DNA from: Pseudovibrio sp. Tun.PSC04-5.I4
GTDB taxonomy: Bacteria > Pseudomonadota > Alphaproteobacteria > Rhizobiales > Stappiaceae
DNA length: 64,000 nt
Direction of reading: 5' to 3'
NCBI RefSeq assembly: GCF_900104145.1
Contig: NZ_FNLB01000003.1
Location: 1 to 64,000 of the forward strand
Part shown: positions 10,886 through 19,100 of the stretch, piece by piece
Numbering within the stretch: the stretch's first letter is position 1
Layout of the letters: every line of letters starts with the position of its first letter
Translations under genes and position numbers: made by a program
Notes under the pieces: generated by a model
The model's database searches: none
Seen by the model: only the letters and a program-made list of their open reading frames with translations
Told to the model about the DNA's origin: nothing

Positions 10886-10924
10886 TCAAGATGGCCAAAT
10901 ATGCAGCTATGTGCCCATAGGGCC
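10886..10924. repeat. Right 39-bp inverted repeat of resolvase module (left copy)
   Basis: Reverse-complement partner of 9715-9753. Its outer part, GGCCCTATGGGCACATAGCT on the minus strand, also recurs at 36299 and, with one change, at 27570. It cuts the repC relic at 10907. Same as 62950-62988. Confidence 0.6.
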
Positions 10925-11158
10925 AACCAGCGGGCGGCGGTTGGGTAGCCAATCAGCAGCAGCCGACAAGCCAATTAGAATATCAAGAACATGATAGTCG
11001 GTTCCATCGATGCCCAGAGCAGGGGCAGCCTTTTTAATCGCGATTGAGACTTCGGCTTTGGTGGTTTCAACAATATCATTTGCCATTGCCAAATTCTGAC
11101 TGGCGATGATAGCAGGCGTCAGTTTGCGAAACGACGCAACATTACAATTCATAGTCAT
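10907..11158 (-). pseudogene. repC: repC N-terminal remnant (left copy)
   Basis: About 70 codons matching the start of the functional RepC at 41652: SFRKLTPAIIASQ versus SFRKLNAAALASQ, and GIDGTDYHVLDILIGL versus GVTGTAYHVLDILLGL. The match stops near 10945, where the inverted repeat of the resolvase module begins. This is a relic of a second repABC-type replicon. ATGs at 11158 or 11152 are the likely original start. Confidence 0.75.
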
Positions 11159-11470
11159 GGTTTCTCTCATATTTGAGTAAAAACCCGAGACCTTGAAAAA
11201 AGGCCGCAAAAAACCTGTCGCATAAATGCGTTTTTTGTCTTGCAGCAATTTTTTGGGGATGCTAGAAAATAAGTGCGAGTTATTTGTTCTAGCATTCCCC
11301 TGGTGGCCTCCGGCTTCCGGGGTTTTTGTTATTTAGGGTTTGGCTTTTGCCTGTCTCCAAATATTTCAAATAAAATTCATATTAACTTGCAACGCTAAGC
11401 TTGTGCCTATCTCTATTCAAGGCATGCTTGGCTAAATGCACAGATTACTCATGCTGTTAAGCTCAAACCC
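11159..11470. other. repC-relic leader region (left copy)
   Basis: Non-coding. Holds the predicted antisense RNA at 11235-11330; the remaining ~140 bases up to the lipoprotein gene show nothing recognisable. Confidence 0.5.
11235..11330 (+). ncRNA. Predicted antisense ctRNA of the repC relic (left copy)
   Basis: Upstream of the repC remnant and opposite to it lies a long stem at 11255-11300 (GGGGATGCTAGAA paired with TTCTAGCATTCCCC, one bulge). A GC-rich hairpin at 11297-11322 followed by TTTTT then forms a factor-independent terminator on the plus strand. Two stem-loops in this place are the known design of repABC counter-transcribed RNAs. The 5' end is not fixed; no clear promoter was found. 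Confidence 0.45.
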
Positions 11471-11899
11471 TCACCTGATGCTTTCCAGAAGTCCCTGCAG
11501 CCGCGCACCATCAGGGCTGTCCAGCAACGTCACTTTTTCCTGATTGGCTTTGCCCGGATTGATGATCATGTCGTAGGAACTTGCGACCTGGGTCCCGCCA
11601 TCGACATTGCTGAACCGCAGAACAGCTCGGGCACGAGGAACTCCATCACTGTAGGACGCGTGCTGTTTTCGCTCATCACTGTTTGGGGTGAGGATCTGCT
11701 CCACGACAACCGTAGTGCCGGCACTGCGAGTAACTTTGAAGCCTCTGCTTTTGAACTCTTCAATCACAGCCTTTTTCGCTGCTGGAAGAGGCTTTTGCAT
11801 CACCACACGGGGCGGCTGTTTTGATGAGACCACAACAGATGTTGTCTGACACGCGGCCAGCATCATGGTAGCGGCAATAATAACAAATATCTTTTTCAT
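11471..11899 (-). CDS. Small outer-membrane-type lipoprotein, intact copy
   Basis: 142 residues from the ATG at 11899 (the frame also has an ATG at 11911). Begins MKKIFVIIAATMMLAAC, a signal peptide with the lipobox LAAC, so Cys17 should be lipidated. The mature part is a small domain with the hydrophobic pattern TTVVVEQILTP and PRARAVLRFSNVDGGTQVA. No family recognised beyond 'lipoprotein'. The right copy (63534-63960) has two single-base deletions and is unreadable, so use this version. No operon partner. Confidence 0.75.
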   Translation of the reverse strand: MKKIFVIIAATMMLAACQTTSVVVSSKQPPRVVMQKPLPAAKKAVIEEFKSRGFKVTRSAGTTVVVEQILTPNSDERKQHASYSDGVPRARAVLRFSNVDGGTQVASSYDMIINPGKANQEKVTLLDSPDGARLQGLLESIR

Positions 11900-11911
11900 T
11901 AATGGTTCCAT

Positions 11912-12386
11912 TTCAGAGGTTTATCGGATTTCGATTTGGGTTAATTTGCGAGATTTCTTTCATTGCGTGTTTCATTTTCCCGCCATCAAAACGGGGGAGA
12001 GCGCTGTCAAGGATCGGGCCTCTGGTGGGGTTTCTCCCACCGAAGTGCTCTTGCACGCAGGCCGACCTGCAGGAGCGATTAGCGGTTGCAGGTCGTGTCC
12101 TTCCTGTGTGAATTTCGGGCCGGAACTGCCGGCGCGAAATTCACACAGGAAGGATGGGGAGGCGGGAGGTCCGAGGAGCGATAGCTCCCTTGTCCTTGAC
12201 AGCGATCGGGGGCAGCGCCCCACTTTTTTTACGACTATTCATCAAGGTTTCCCTTGCTGAGCAGGCCGAAAACAGATTTGTGTAGATGCAGATCGCCAGC
12301 CTGAGCTTTGGCCACACAGCCGCGAACAAACCCACCATATGAGTTGATCGTTGTCTTCGGATCGGTGCTTCTGCGCTCGGCAATCA
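11912..12386. other. Non-coding palindrome cluster
   Basis: No credible gene. 11985-12215 contains at least five strong inverted repeats in a row: GGTGGG/CCCACC, ACCTGCA/TGCAGGT, the 20-bp perfect palindrome at 12098-12154, GGAGC/GCTCC and GGGGC/GCCCC. Such density suits an origin of transfer or replication or a recombination site, but no known nic or iteron sequence was recognised. The last ~150 bases before the Tn3 end may be the tail of a lost gene. Confidence 0.45.
12098..12154. repeat. 20-bp perfect inverted repeat
   Basis: TCCTTCCTGTGTGAATTTCG (12098-12117) and its exact reverse complement (12135-12154), separated by 17 GC-rich bases that can themselves pair (GCCGG/CCGGC). It would extrude as a strong cruciform. 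Confidence 0.8.
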
Positions 12387-12424
12387 GGGGTCTGTTCGGG
12401 CTGAGTGCGAAATCCTACGCTAAG
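12387..12424. repeat. Tn3 left 38-bp terminal inverted repeat
   Basis: Starts GGGGTCTGTTCGGGCTGAGT and ends TACGCTAAG. The stop codon of tnpR lies inside it. Confidence 0.92.
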
Positions 12425-13031
12425 AGCTTAGGACTCGTTTTCCATAGTCTCTTAGATTTCCATTTGGATCGACGTATCTGTATAGAGTGACTGGTTTCAC
12501 GCCCAGTTCCTTGCAAAGATCGGCAACAGATGTACCCCGATTTTTCATTGCGGCTTGGGCCATACGAACCTGAGTTTTAGAAAGTGCAAATTTGCGGCCA
12601 CCTTTTCTGCCTCGTGCTCGGGCAGCGGCTAAGCCGGCCATTGTTCGTTCGCGGATCAAATCGCTTTCAAAGTCTGCCAACGCCGCAAATATACCGAATG
12701 ATAAGCGGCCTGCTGACGTTGCTGTATCGATCTGCGCACCCGTGCCGGTTAACACCTTAAGGCCCACACCGCGTTTCGACAGATCATTCACAGTGTTGAC
12801 GAGGTGGTGCAGGCTGCGCCCAAGGCGATCTAATTTCCAAATCACAAGGGTATCGCCTTCTCGCAAGGCTTTTAGGCACGCCTCAAGCTCTGGGCGGGCC
12901 TCTTTCTTGCCTGGCGCACGATCTGAATAGCAATTGGCCACGTCAACCCCGTTTAAAATCAGCGCATCGTGTTGCAAGTCAAGCGACTGACTACCATCAG
13001 CTTTTGAGATCCGAGCATAGCCGATCAGCAT
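12420..13031 (-). CDS. tnpR: Tn3 resolvase
   Basis: 203-residue serine recombinase that resolves Tn3 cointegrates. Catalytic Ser in LIGYARISKADGSQS; VIWKLDRLGRSLHHLVNTV and ADFESDLIRERTMAGLAAAR are the family's active-site and E-helix motifs; the helix-turn-helix is at the C-terminus (LCKELGVKPVTLYRYV). Divergent from tnpA across a 120-bp res region, so its binding there should repress both. Its TAG stop lies in the left terminal repeat, so the transposon uses every base. Confidence 0.93.
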   Translation of the reverse strand: MLIGYARISKADGSQSLDLQHDALILNGVDVANCYSDRAPGKKEARPELEACLKALREGDTLVIWKLDRLGRSLHHLVNTVNDLSKRGVGLKVLTGTGAQIDTATSAGRLSFGIFAALADFESDLIRERTMAGLAAARARGRKGGRKFALSKTQVRMAQAAMKNRGTSVADLCKELGVKPVTLYRYVDPNGNLRDYGKRVLSS

Positions 13032-13035
13032 GTTT

Positions 13036-13053
13036 CACAAACGTACGTTTGTG
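13036..13053. promoter_or_regulatory. res: res-site palindrome between tnpR and tnpA
   Basis: A perfect 18-bp palindrome, CACAAACGTACGTTTGTG, directly upstream of tnpR. A second TCACAAAC half-site lies near 13106. Position and symmetry fit a resolvase subsite; the exact subsites I-III were not resolved. Confidence 0.55.
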
Positions 13054-13151
13054 ATACATGACCTTCAGCGTCGCAATTAGCCATTGAACATGTTCCTTTT
13101 CGCATATCACAAACAAAGATAAATAATCCCCTGATAGAAAGCAAAAGAAAC

Positions 13152-16040
13152 ATGGCACACCGCACCATCTTAACAGAACGCCAACGCGCAACCTTATTCG
13201 GCTTGCCCACCGACGAAGCCTCGTTACTTCGCCACTACACATTGGCTGATGATGACCTCGAGTACATTCAAACACGACGTCGGGCCCACAATCGCTTCGG
13301 TTTTGCTCTGCAGCTTTGCGCTTTACGTTTTCCAGGACGATTACTTACTCCCGGTGAAGTGATCCCCGAGGAAATATCCCAGTTTCTTGCTGCGCAACTT
13401 AATCTGAAGCCCTATGACCTGATGGAGTACGCGGCCCGTGAGGAGACGCGTCATGAACACCTCGCCGCTCTGCGATCAATCTACGGCTACAAAATGTTTT
13501 CCGGGCGAGCCGCACGCGAGCTGAAGGTTTGGCTTGCCGGCGAGGCTGAGGTGGCGCACTCCAATGAGGACTTGGTGAAGCGATTCATAAAGGTGTGCCG
13601 GCACACGCAAATCATCTTACCAAGTATGACCACGGTTGAGCGCCTATGCGCTGATGCCCTAGTCGCCGCTGAACGGAGGATTGAAACACGTATCGTTGAA
13701 CGCTTGACTAATGTGATGAAAGAACAGCTTGATGCTCTTCTTACCGAAAACGTAGAGGGTCGGGTCAGTCGGTTTATCTGGCTGCGCCAATTTGAGGTTG
13801 GCAAGAACTCGGCGGACATCAACCGGTTGTTGGATAGGCTAGAGTTTCTGCAGGGTGTTGAGTTGCCTCTTGATGTGGTGAGCAGCGTTCCTCCCCATCA
13901 GATTACCCGCCTGCGTCGACAGGGTGAACGCTATTTTACAGACGGCTTGCGGGATATTTCCAGTGATCGGAGGCTCGCTATTTTGGCGGTTTGTGTTTTG
14001 GAATGGCGTGCTGCCATAGCAGATGCCGTTGTGGAAACCCATGATCGTATTGTGGGCAAAACCTGGCGAGATGCAGCAAGGGTATGTGATTCACAGATCA
14101 AGGATGCCAAGGCATCTCTGCGAGAGACTATGCGTTCTTTTGAAGAGTTAGGCGCGGCGTTGCTGGAAGCAAAAGAGGAAAATGCACCACTTGATCCGGC
14201 AGTCGCAACCGCTTGTGGATGGCACAACCTCAAAGGCCTTGTCGCCATGGCCGCACAGTTGAACAAAACGATATCGGCAGAACCATTGGCGTATGTCATT
14301 CATGGCTATCATCGATTTAGGCGTTATGCGCCGCGAATGCTGCGTGCGTTAGATATCAAGGCGGCATCGGTTGTGGAACCGCTGATGGCTGCGGCCAGTA
14401 TTATTCAGGAAAATAGAGTCATAGAAGAAAGGCCCATAACCTTTCTGCGACGGAGTTCAAAGTGGCTCCGGCATCTCAAGACCGCTGCCCCTGACACTCA
14501 CCGCTTGTGGGAAGTGGCTGTGATGTCCCACCTGCGCGATGCCTTTCGGTCTGGCGATATCTGGCTGGCGCACTCTCGGCGCTACGGTGATTTAAAGCAA
14601 GCTTTGGTATCGATTGAATCCGCGAAGGCCTCATCCCGCCTGACTGTACCGTTCGATCCTGAGGAGTGGCTGAATGATCGAAAGATACGTATGGCTGACG
14701 GGCTAAAACGCTTGGCTATTGCCGCCAAAACGGGTGCCATTCCAGGAGGAAATATTGAGAATGGCATCCTGAAACTAGATCGTTTGTCTGCCGACGTCCC
14801 CACTGAGGCAGATGAACTCGTCCTTGATCTCTATCGGCGGCTGCCGGATGTGCGAATTACCGATATGCTGTTGGAAGTGGACAAGGCCACTGGCTTTACA
14901 GATGCTTTTACCCATCTGCGCACGGGAGCACCCTGCAAAGACAGGATTGGGCTGCTCAATGTGCTGCTCGCAGAAGGGCTTAATCTTGGCCTCAGCAAAA
15001 TGGCAGAAGCCACCAACACACATGATTATTTCCAGCTATCGCGCCTATCTCGTTGGCATATAGAAAGTGACGCCATCAATAGGGCACTGGCTATGGTGAT
15101 AAAAGCACAATCTGCCTTACCCATGGCCCGGTATTGGGGCGCAGGCACAACCGCATCCAGTGATGGCCAGTTCTTCCCAACAACTCGGCAAGGAGAGGCT
15201 ATGAACCTCATCAACGCGAAGTACGGCAATGAGCCAGGACTGAAAGCCTACACCCATGTATCCAATCAGTTTGGCCCCTTTGCCACCCAAAATATCCCAG
15301 CGACTGTGAGTGAAGCGCCGTTCATTCTTGATGGTTTGTTGATGAATGAAACTGGCAGAAACATCAAAGAACAATACGCTGATACCGGCGGGTTCACTGA
15401 CCATGTCTTTGCAGTCACATCCCTTCTGGGGTATCGGTTTATCCCTCGCATTCGAGATCTGCCATCAAAACGTTTGTATGTATTTGATCCAACCGGCGTT
15501 CCTAAAGAATTGAAGGGGTTGATTGGTGGTAAAGTCCGCGAAGGCACAATTGAGGTCAACTGGCCAGACATTTTGCGCAGCGCAGCTACCATGGAGGCTG
15601 GGGTCATGCCTCCCAGTAAGCTCCTGCGAAAGTTCGCCGCCCATCCCAGACAGCATGATCTGGCTATCGCCCTTCGTGAAGTGGGACGGGTTGAACGGAC
15701 ACTTTTTATAATTGAATGGGTGCTTGATACAAGTATGCAGCGCCGTGCTCAGATTGGGTTAAACAAAGGTGAATCTCACCACGCCTTAAAGAATGCGCTG
15801 AGGATCGGGCGTCAGGGTGAAATCCGTGATCGTACGACAGAAGGTCAACACTACAGAATGGCTGGCCTCAACTTGCTTGCCGCCATCATAATCTATTGGA
15901 ATACTGACCAGCTTGGTAAGGCCGTTGCACAACGAAAACGTAGGGGCCTGGACTGTTCACCAGAGCTTCTAGCGCACATCTCACCCCTTGGGTGGGCCCA
16001 CATTCTAATTACAGGCGAGTACAGATGGCCAAAACGCTAA
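13152..16040 (+). CDS. tnpA: Tn3-family transposase
   Basis: 962 residues, the usual size of Tn3 transposases (about 950-1000), with the N-terminal domain starting MAHRTILTERQRATLFGLP. The DDE triad is visible: Asp in TTASSDGQFFPTTRQGEA near residue 670, Asp in GGFTDHVFAVTSLLGYRF, and Glu in GLNKGESHHALKNALRIG. It carries out replicative transposition by binding the 38-bp ends. Intact and probably functional. It ends 7 bases before the right repeat. Confidence 0.95.
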   Translation: MAHRTILTERQRATLFGLPTDEASLLRHYTLADDDLEYIQTRRRAHNRFGFALQLCALRFPGRLLTPGEVIPEEISQFLAAQLNLKPYDLMEYAAREETRHEHLAALRSIYGYKMFSGRAARELKVWLAGEAEVAHSNEDLVKRFIKVCRHTQIILPSMTTVERLCADALVAAERRIETRIVERLTNVMKEQLDALLTENVEGRVSRFIWLRQFEVGKNSADINRLLDRLEFLQGVELPLDVVSSVPPHQITRLRRQGERYFTDGLRDISSDRRLAILAVCVLEWRAAIADAVVETHDRIVGKTWRDAARVCDSQIKDAKASLRETMRSFEELGAALLEAKEENAPLDPAVATACGWHNLKGLVAMAAQLNKTISAEPLAYVIHGYHRFRRYAPRMLRALDIKAASVVEPLMAAASIIQENRVIEERPITFLRRSSKWLRHLKTAAPDTHRLWEVAVMSHLRDAFRSGDIWLAHSRRYGDLKQALVSIESAKASSRLTVPFDPEEWLNDRKIRMADGLKRLAIAAKTGAIPGGNIENGILKLDRLSADVPTEADELVLDLYRRLPDVRITDMLLEVDKATGFTDAFTHLRTGAPCKDRIGLLNVLLAEGLNLGLSKMAEATNTHDYFQLSRLSRWHIESDAINRALAMVIKAQSALPMARYWGAGTTASSDGQFFPTTRQGEAMNLINAKYGNEPGLKAYTHVSNQFGPFATQNIPATVSEAPFILDGLLMNETGRNIKEQYADTGGFTDHVFAVTSLLGYRFIPRIRDLPSKRLYVFDPTGVPKELKGLIGGKVREGTIEVNWPDILRSAATMEAGVMPPSKLLRKFAAHPRQHDLAIALREVGRVERTLFIIEWVLDTSMQRRAQIGLNKGESHHALKNALRIGRQGEIRDRTTEGQHYRMAGLNLLAAIIIYWNTDQLGKAVAQRKRRGLDCSPELLAHISPLGWAHILITGEYRWPKR

Positions 16041-16047
16041 TTAAACG

Positions 16048-16085
16048 CTTAGCGTAGGATCTCACACTCAACCTGAACAGACCCC
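16048..16085. repeat. Tn3 right 38-bp terminal inverted repeat
   Basis: On the minus strand it starts GGGGTCTGTTCAGGTTGAGT and ends CTACGCTAAG; it matches the left repeat except at a few positions. Confidence 0.92.
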
Positions 16086-16135
16086 AGACTAAAATCGTTT
16101 CACAAGGCAGTTTCACAAATGCCGCTGAAGCAAGG

Positions 16136-19100
16136 TTGTTGGGTTCTGGCGTAAATGTTGCTGCATACTCCATTGTAAATAATGGCCAGCTCTCTAGTTT
16201 CGATGCGGATCTGGAACTTCGCTCACAAACTTTTTTGAAAAACACTCAGACAATTAGCACCAATGCGGATGCCGTTTTGAACCTTGCCGGAGATTTGGTT
16301 AACAGCGGGACCTTGCTGGCTGAGCAAGCTCTGGTGATTGCTGGCCTTGGGCCTAATTCTGCCATTGGCGGCCTGACCAACCAGGCCGGTGGTGAGATCA
16401 AAGCCTCCACCGTGACAGCACGGGTGTCCTCGCTCGATAATGAAGGACTGATTGGCGCCGTTAACGGTACGCTTGATCTGAGCAACAACGGTGATCTAAC
16501 CAACTCTGGGCGTTTGATTGCCAAGGGGGATGCGACACTCAAGGTCGATGGCAAGGTTACCAACAGCGGTGATATCGCCAGTGAAGGTGTGCTGACGCTG
16601 AAGAATACGTCTGGCGGTGCCACGGGTACGTTCACGAACACCGCAGAAGCCAAGTTTCGGGCCGCAAGTATTGACGCAACCGTGGCCTCTGTTGCCAATG
16701 ATGGTCTGATCGGATCGGCAGAAGGTTCTGTGACCCTGACCAGTCAGGCTGGTGTTCAAAACAGAGGCCTGCTGCTAGCCAAGGAAGGCCTGACACTGAG
16801 CCTTGCCGGTGACCTGGTTAACAGCGGGACGTTGCTGGCCGAGCAAGCTTTGGTGATTGCAGGTCTTGGCACGGAGACTGCCATTGGCGCGCTGAGCAAT
16901 GCAGCTGGTGGTGAAATCAAGGCCTCCACCGTGACAGCACGGGTGTCCTCGCTTGATAATGGCGGCCTGATTGGTGCTGTGAGCGGTACGCTTGATCTGA
17001 CCAACAGCGGTGATCTGATCAATTCAGGCCGTCTTGTTGCCAAGGGAGATGCGACACTCAAGGTCGACGGCAAGGTGACCAACAGTGGTGACATTGCCAG
17101 TGAAGGTGCATTGACACTTAAGAATACCTCTGGCGGTGCCACCGGTGCGTTTGTTAACACCGCAGAAGCCAAACTTCGGGCTGCCAGTCTTGATCTTGCG
17201 GTTGCCTCTGTTGCCAATGATGGTCTGATCGGATCTGCGGAAGGCTCTGTGATCCTGACCAGTCAGGCTGGTATTCAAAACAGTGGTCAGTTGCTGGCCA
17301 AAGAAGGCCTGACACTGAGCCTTGCCGGTGATCTGGTTAACAGCGGAACCTTGCTGGCCGAGCAAGCTTTGGTGATTGCAGGTCTTGGCACGGAGACTGC
17401 CATTGGCGCGCTGAGCAATGCAGCTGGTGGTGAAATCAAGGCCTCCACCGTGACAGCACGGGTGTCCTCGCTTGATAATGGCGGCCTGATTGGTGCTGTG
17501 AACGGTACGCTTGATCTGACCAACAACGGTGATCTAACCAACTCTGGGCGTTTGATTGCCAAGGGAGATGCGACACTCAAGGTCGACGGCAAGGTGACCA
17601 ACAGTGGTGACATTGCCAGTGAAGGTGCATTGACACTTAAGAATACCTCTGGCGGTGCCACCGGTGCGTTTGTTAACACCGCAGAAGCCAAGCTTCGGGC
17701 CGCAAGTCTTGATCTTGCGGTTGCCTCTGTTGCCAATGATGGTCTGATCGGATCAGCAGAAGGTTCTGTGATCCTGAGCAGCCAGGCTGGTGTTGAAAAC
17801 AGAGGCCTGCTGCTAGCCAAGGAAGGCCTGAGCCTCACTCTTGTCGGTGACCTGACCAACAGCGGGACGTTGCTGGCCGAGCAGGCTCTGGTGATTGCAG
17901 GTCTTGGCACGGAGACTGCCATTGGCGCGCTGAGCAATGCAGCTGGTGGTGAAATCAAGGCCTCCACCGTGACAGCACGGGTGTCCTCGCTTGATAATGG
18001 CGGCCTGATTGGTGCTGTGAGCGGTACGCTTGATCTGACCAACAGCGGTGATCTGATCAATTCAGGCCGTCTTGTTGCCAAGGGAGATGCGACACTCAAG
18101 GTCGACGGCAAGGTGACCAACAGTGGTGACATTGCCAGTGAAGGTGCATTGACACTTAAGAATACCTCTGGCGGTGCCACCGGTGCGTTTGTTAACACCG
18201 CAGAAGCCAAACTTCGGGCTGCCAGTCTTGATCTTGCGGTTGCCTCTGTTGCCAATGACGGTCTGATCGGATCTGCGGAAGGCTCTGTGACCCTGACCAG
18301 CCAGGCTGGTGTTCAAAACAGCGGTCAGCTGCTGGCCAAGGAAGGCCTGACACTGAGCCTTGCCGGTGATCTGGTTAACAGCGGGACGTTGCTGGCCGAG
18401 CAGGCTCTTGAGATTGCAGGTCTTGGCACGGATACTGCCATTGGCGCGCTGAGCAACCAGGTCGGTGGTGAGATCAAAGCCTCCACCGTGACAGCACGGG
18501 TGTCCTCGCTTGATAATGGGGGCCTGATTGGTGCTGTGAACGGAGCTTTGGCACTCACTAACTCTGGTGATCTGATCAACTCAGGCCGTCTGGTTGCCAA
18601 GGGGGATGCCACGCTCACAGTCGATGGATCTGTCACCAACAGCGGCGACATTGCCAGTGAAGGTGCGCTCACACTGACCAATGCATCTGGCGGTGCCACC
18701 GGTGCGTTTGTTAACACCGCAGAAGCCAAGCTTCGGGCTGCCAGTCTTGATCTTGCGGTTGCCTCTGTTGCCAATGACGGTCTGATCGGATCAGCAGAAG
18801 GCTCTGTGACCCTGACCAGCCAGGCTGGTGTTCAAAACAGCGGTCAGCTGCTGGCCAAGGAAGGCCTGACACTGAGCCTTACCGGTGATCTGGATAACAG
18901 CGGAACCTTGCTGGCCGAGCAGGCTCTGGTGATTGCAGGTCTTGGCACGGATACTGCCATTGGCGCGCTGAGCAATGCAGCTGGTGGTGAGATCAAAGCC
19001 TCCACCGTGACAGCACGGGTGTCCTCGCTTGATAATGGCGGCCTGATTGGTGCTGTGAACGGAGCTTTGGCACTCACCAACTCTGGTGATCTGATCAACT

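Larger units (their letters stand above)
12387..16085. mobile_element. Complete Tn3-family transposon without cargo
   Basis: 3699 bp bounded by 38-bp inverted repeats that begin GGGGTCTGTTC and end CCTACGCTAAG, the canonical Tn3 length and ends. It holds only tnpR (minus) and tnpA (plus), divergent, with a res region between them. The five bases outside the ends (AATCA and AGACT) do not match, so the element is not in its original insertion context: the flanks were probably joined by deletion or recombination. Its right end cuts the hemagglutinin gene. Confidence 0.92.

Noticed and set aside
12098..12154. Vector contamination, because TTCACACAGGA resembles the lacZ leader of cloning vectors
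   Set aside because: Similarity stops after about 11-12 bases and the word is part of a perfect palindrome that the vector does not have.
12420..12490. Plus-strand short frame across the Tn3 left end as a gene made by insertion
   Set aside because: It has no ribosome-binding site and overlaps the terminal repeat and tnpR.
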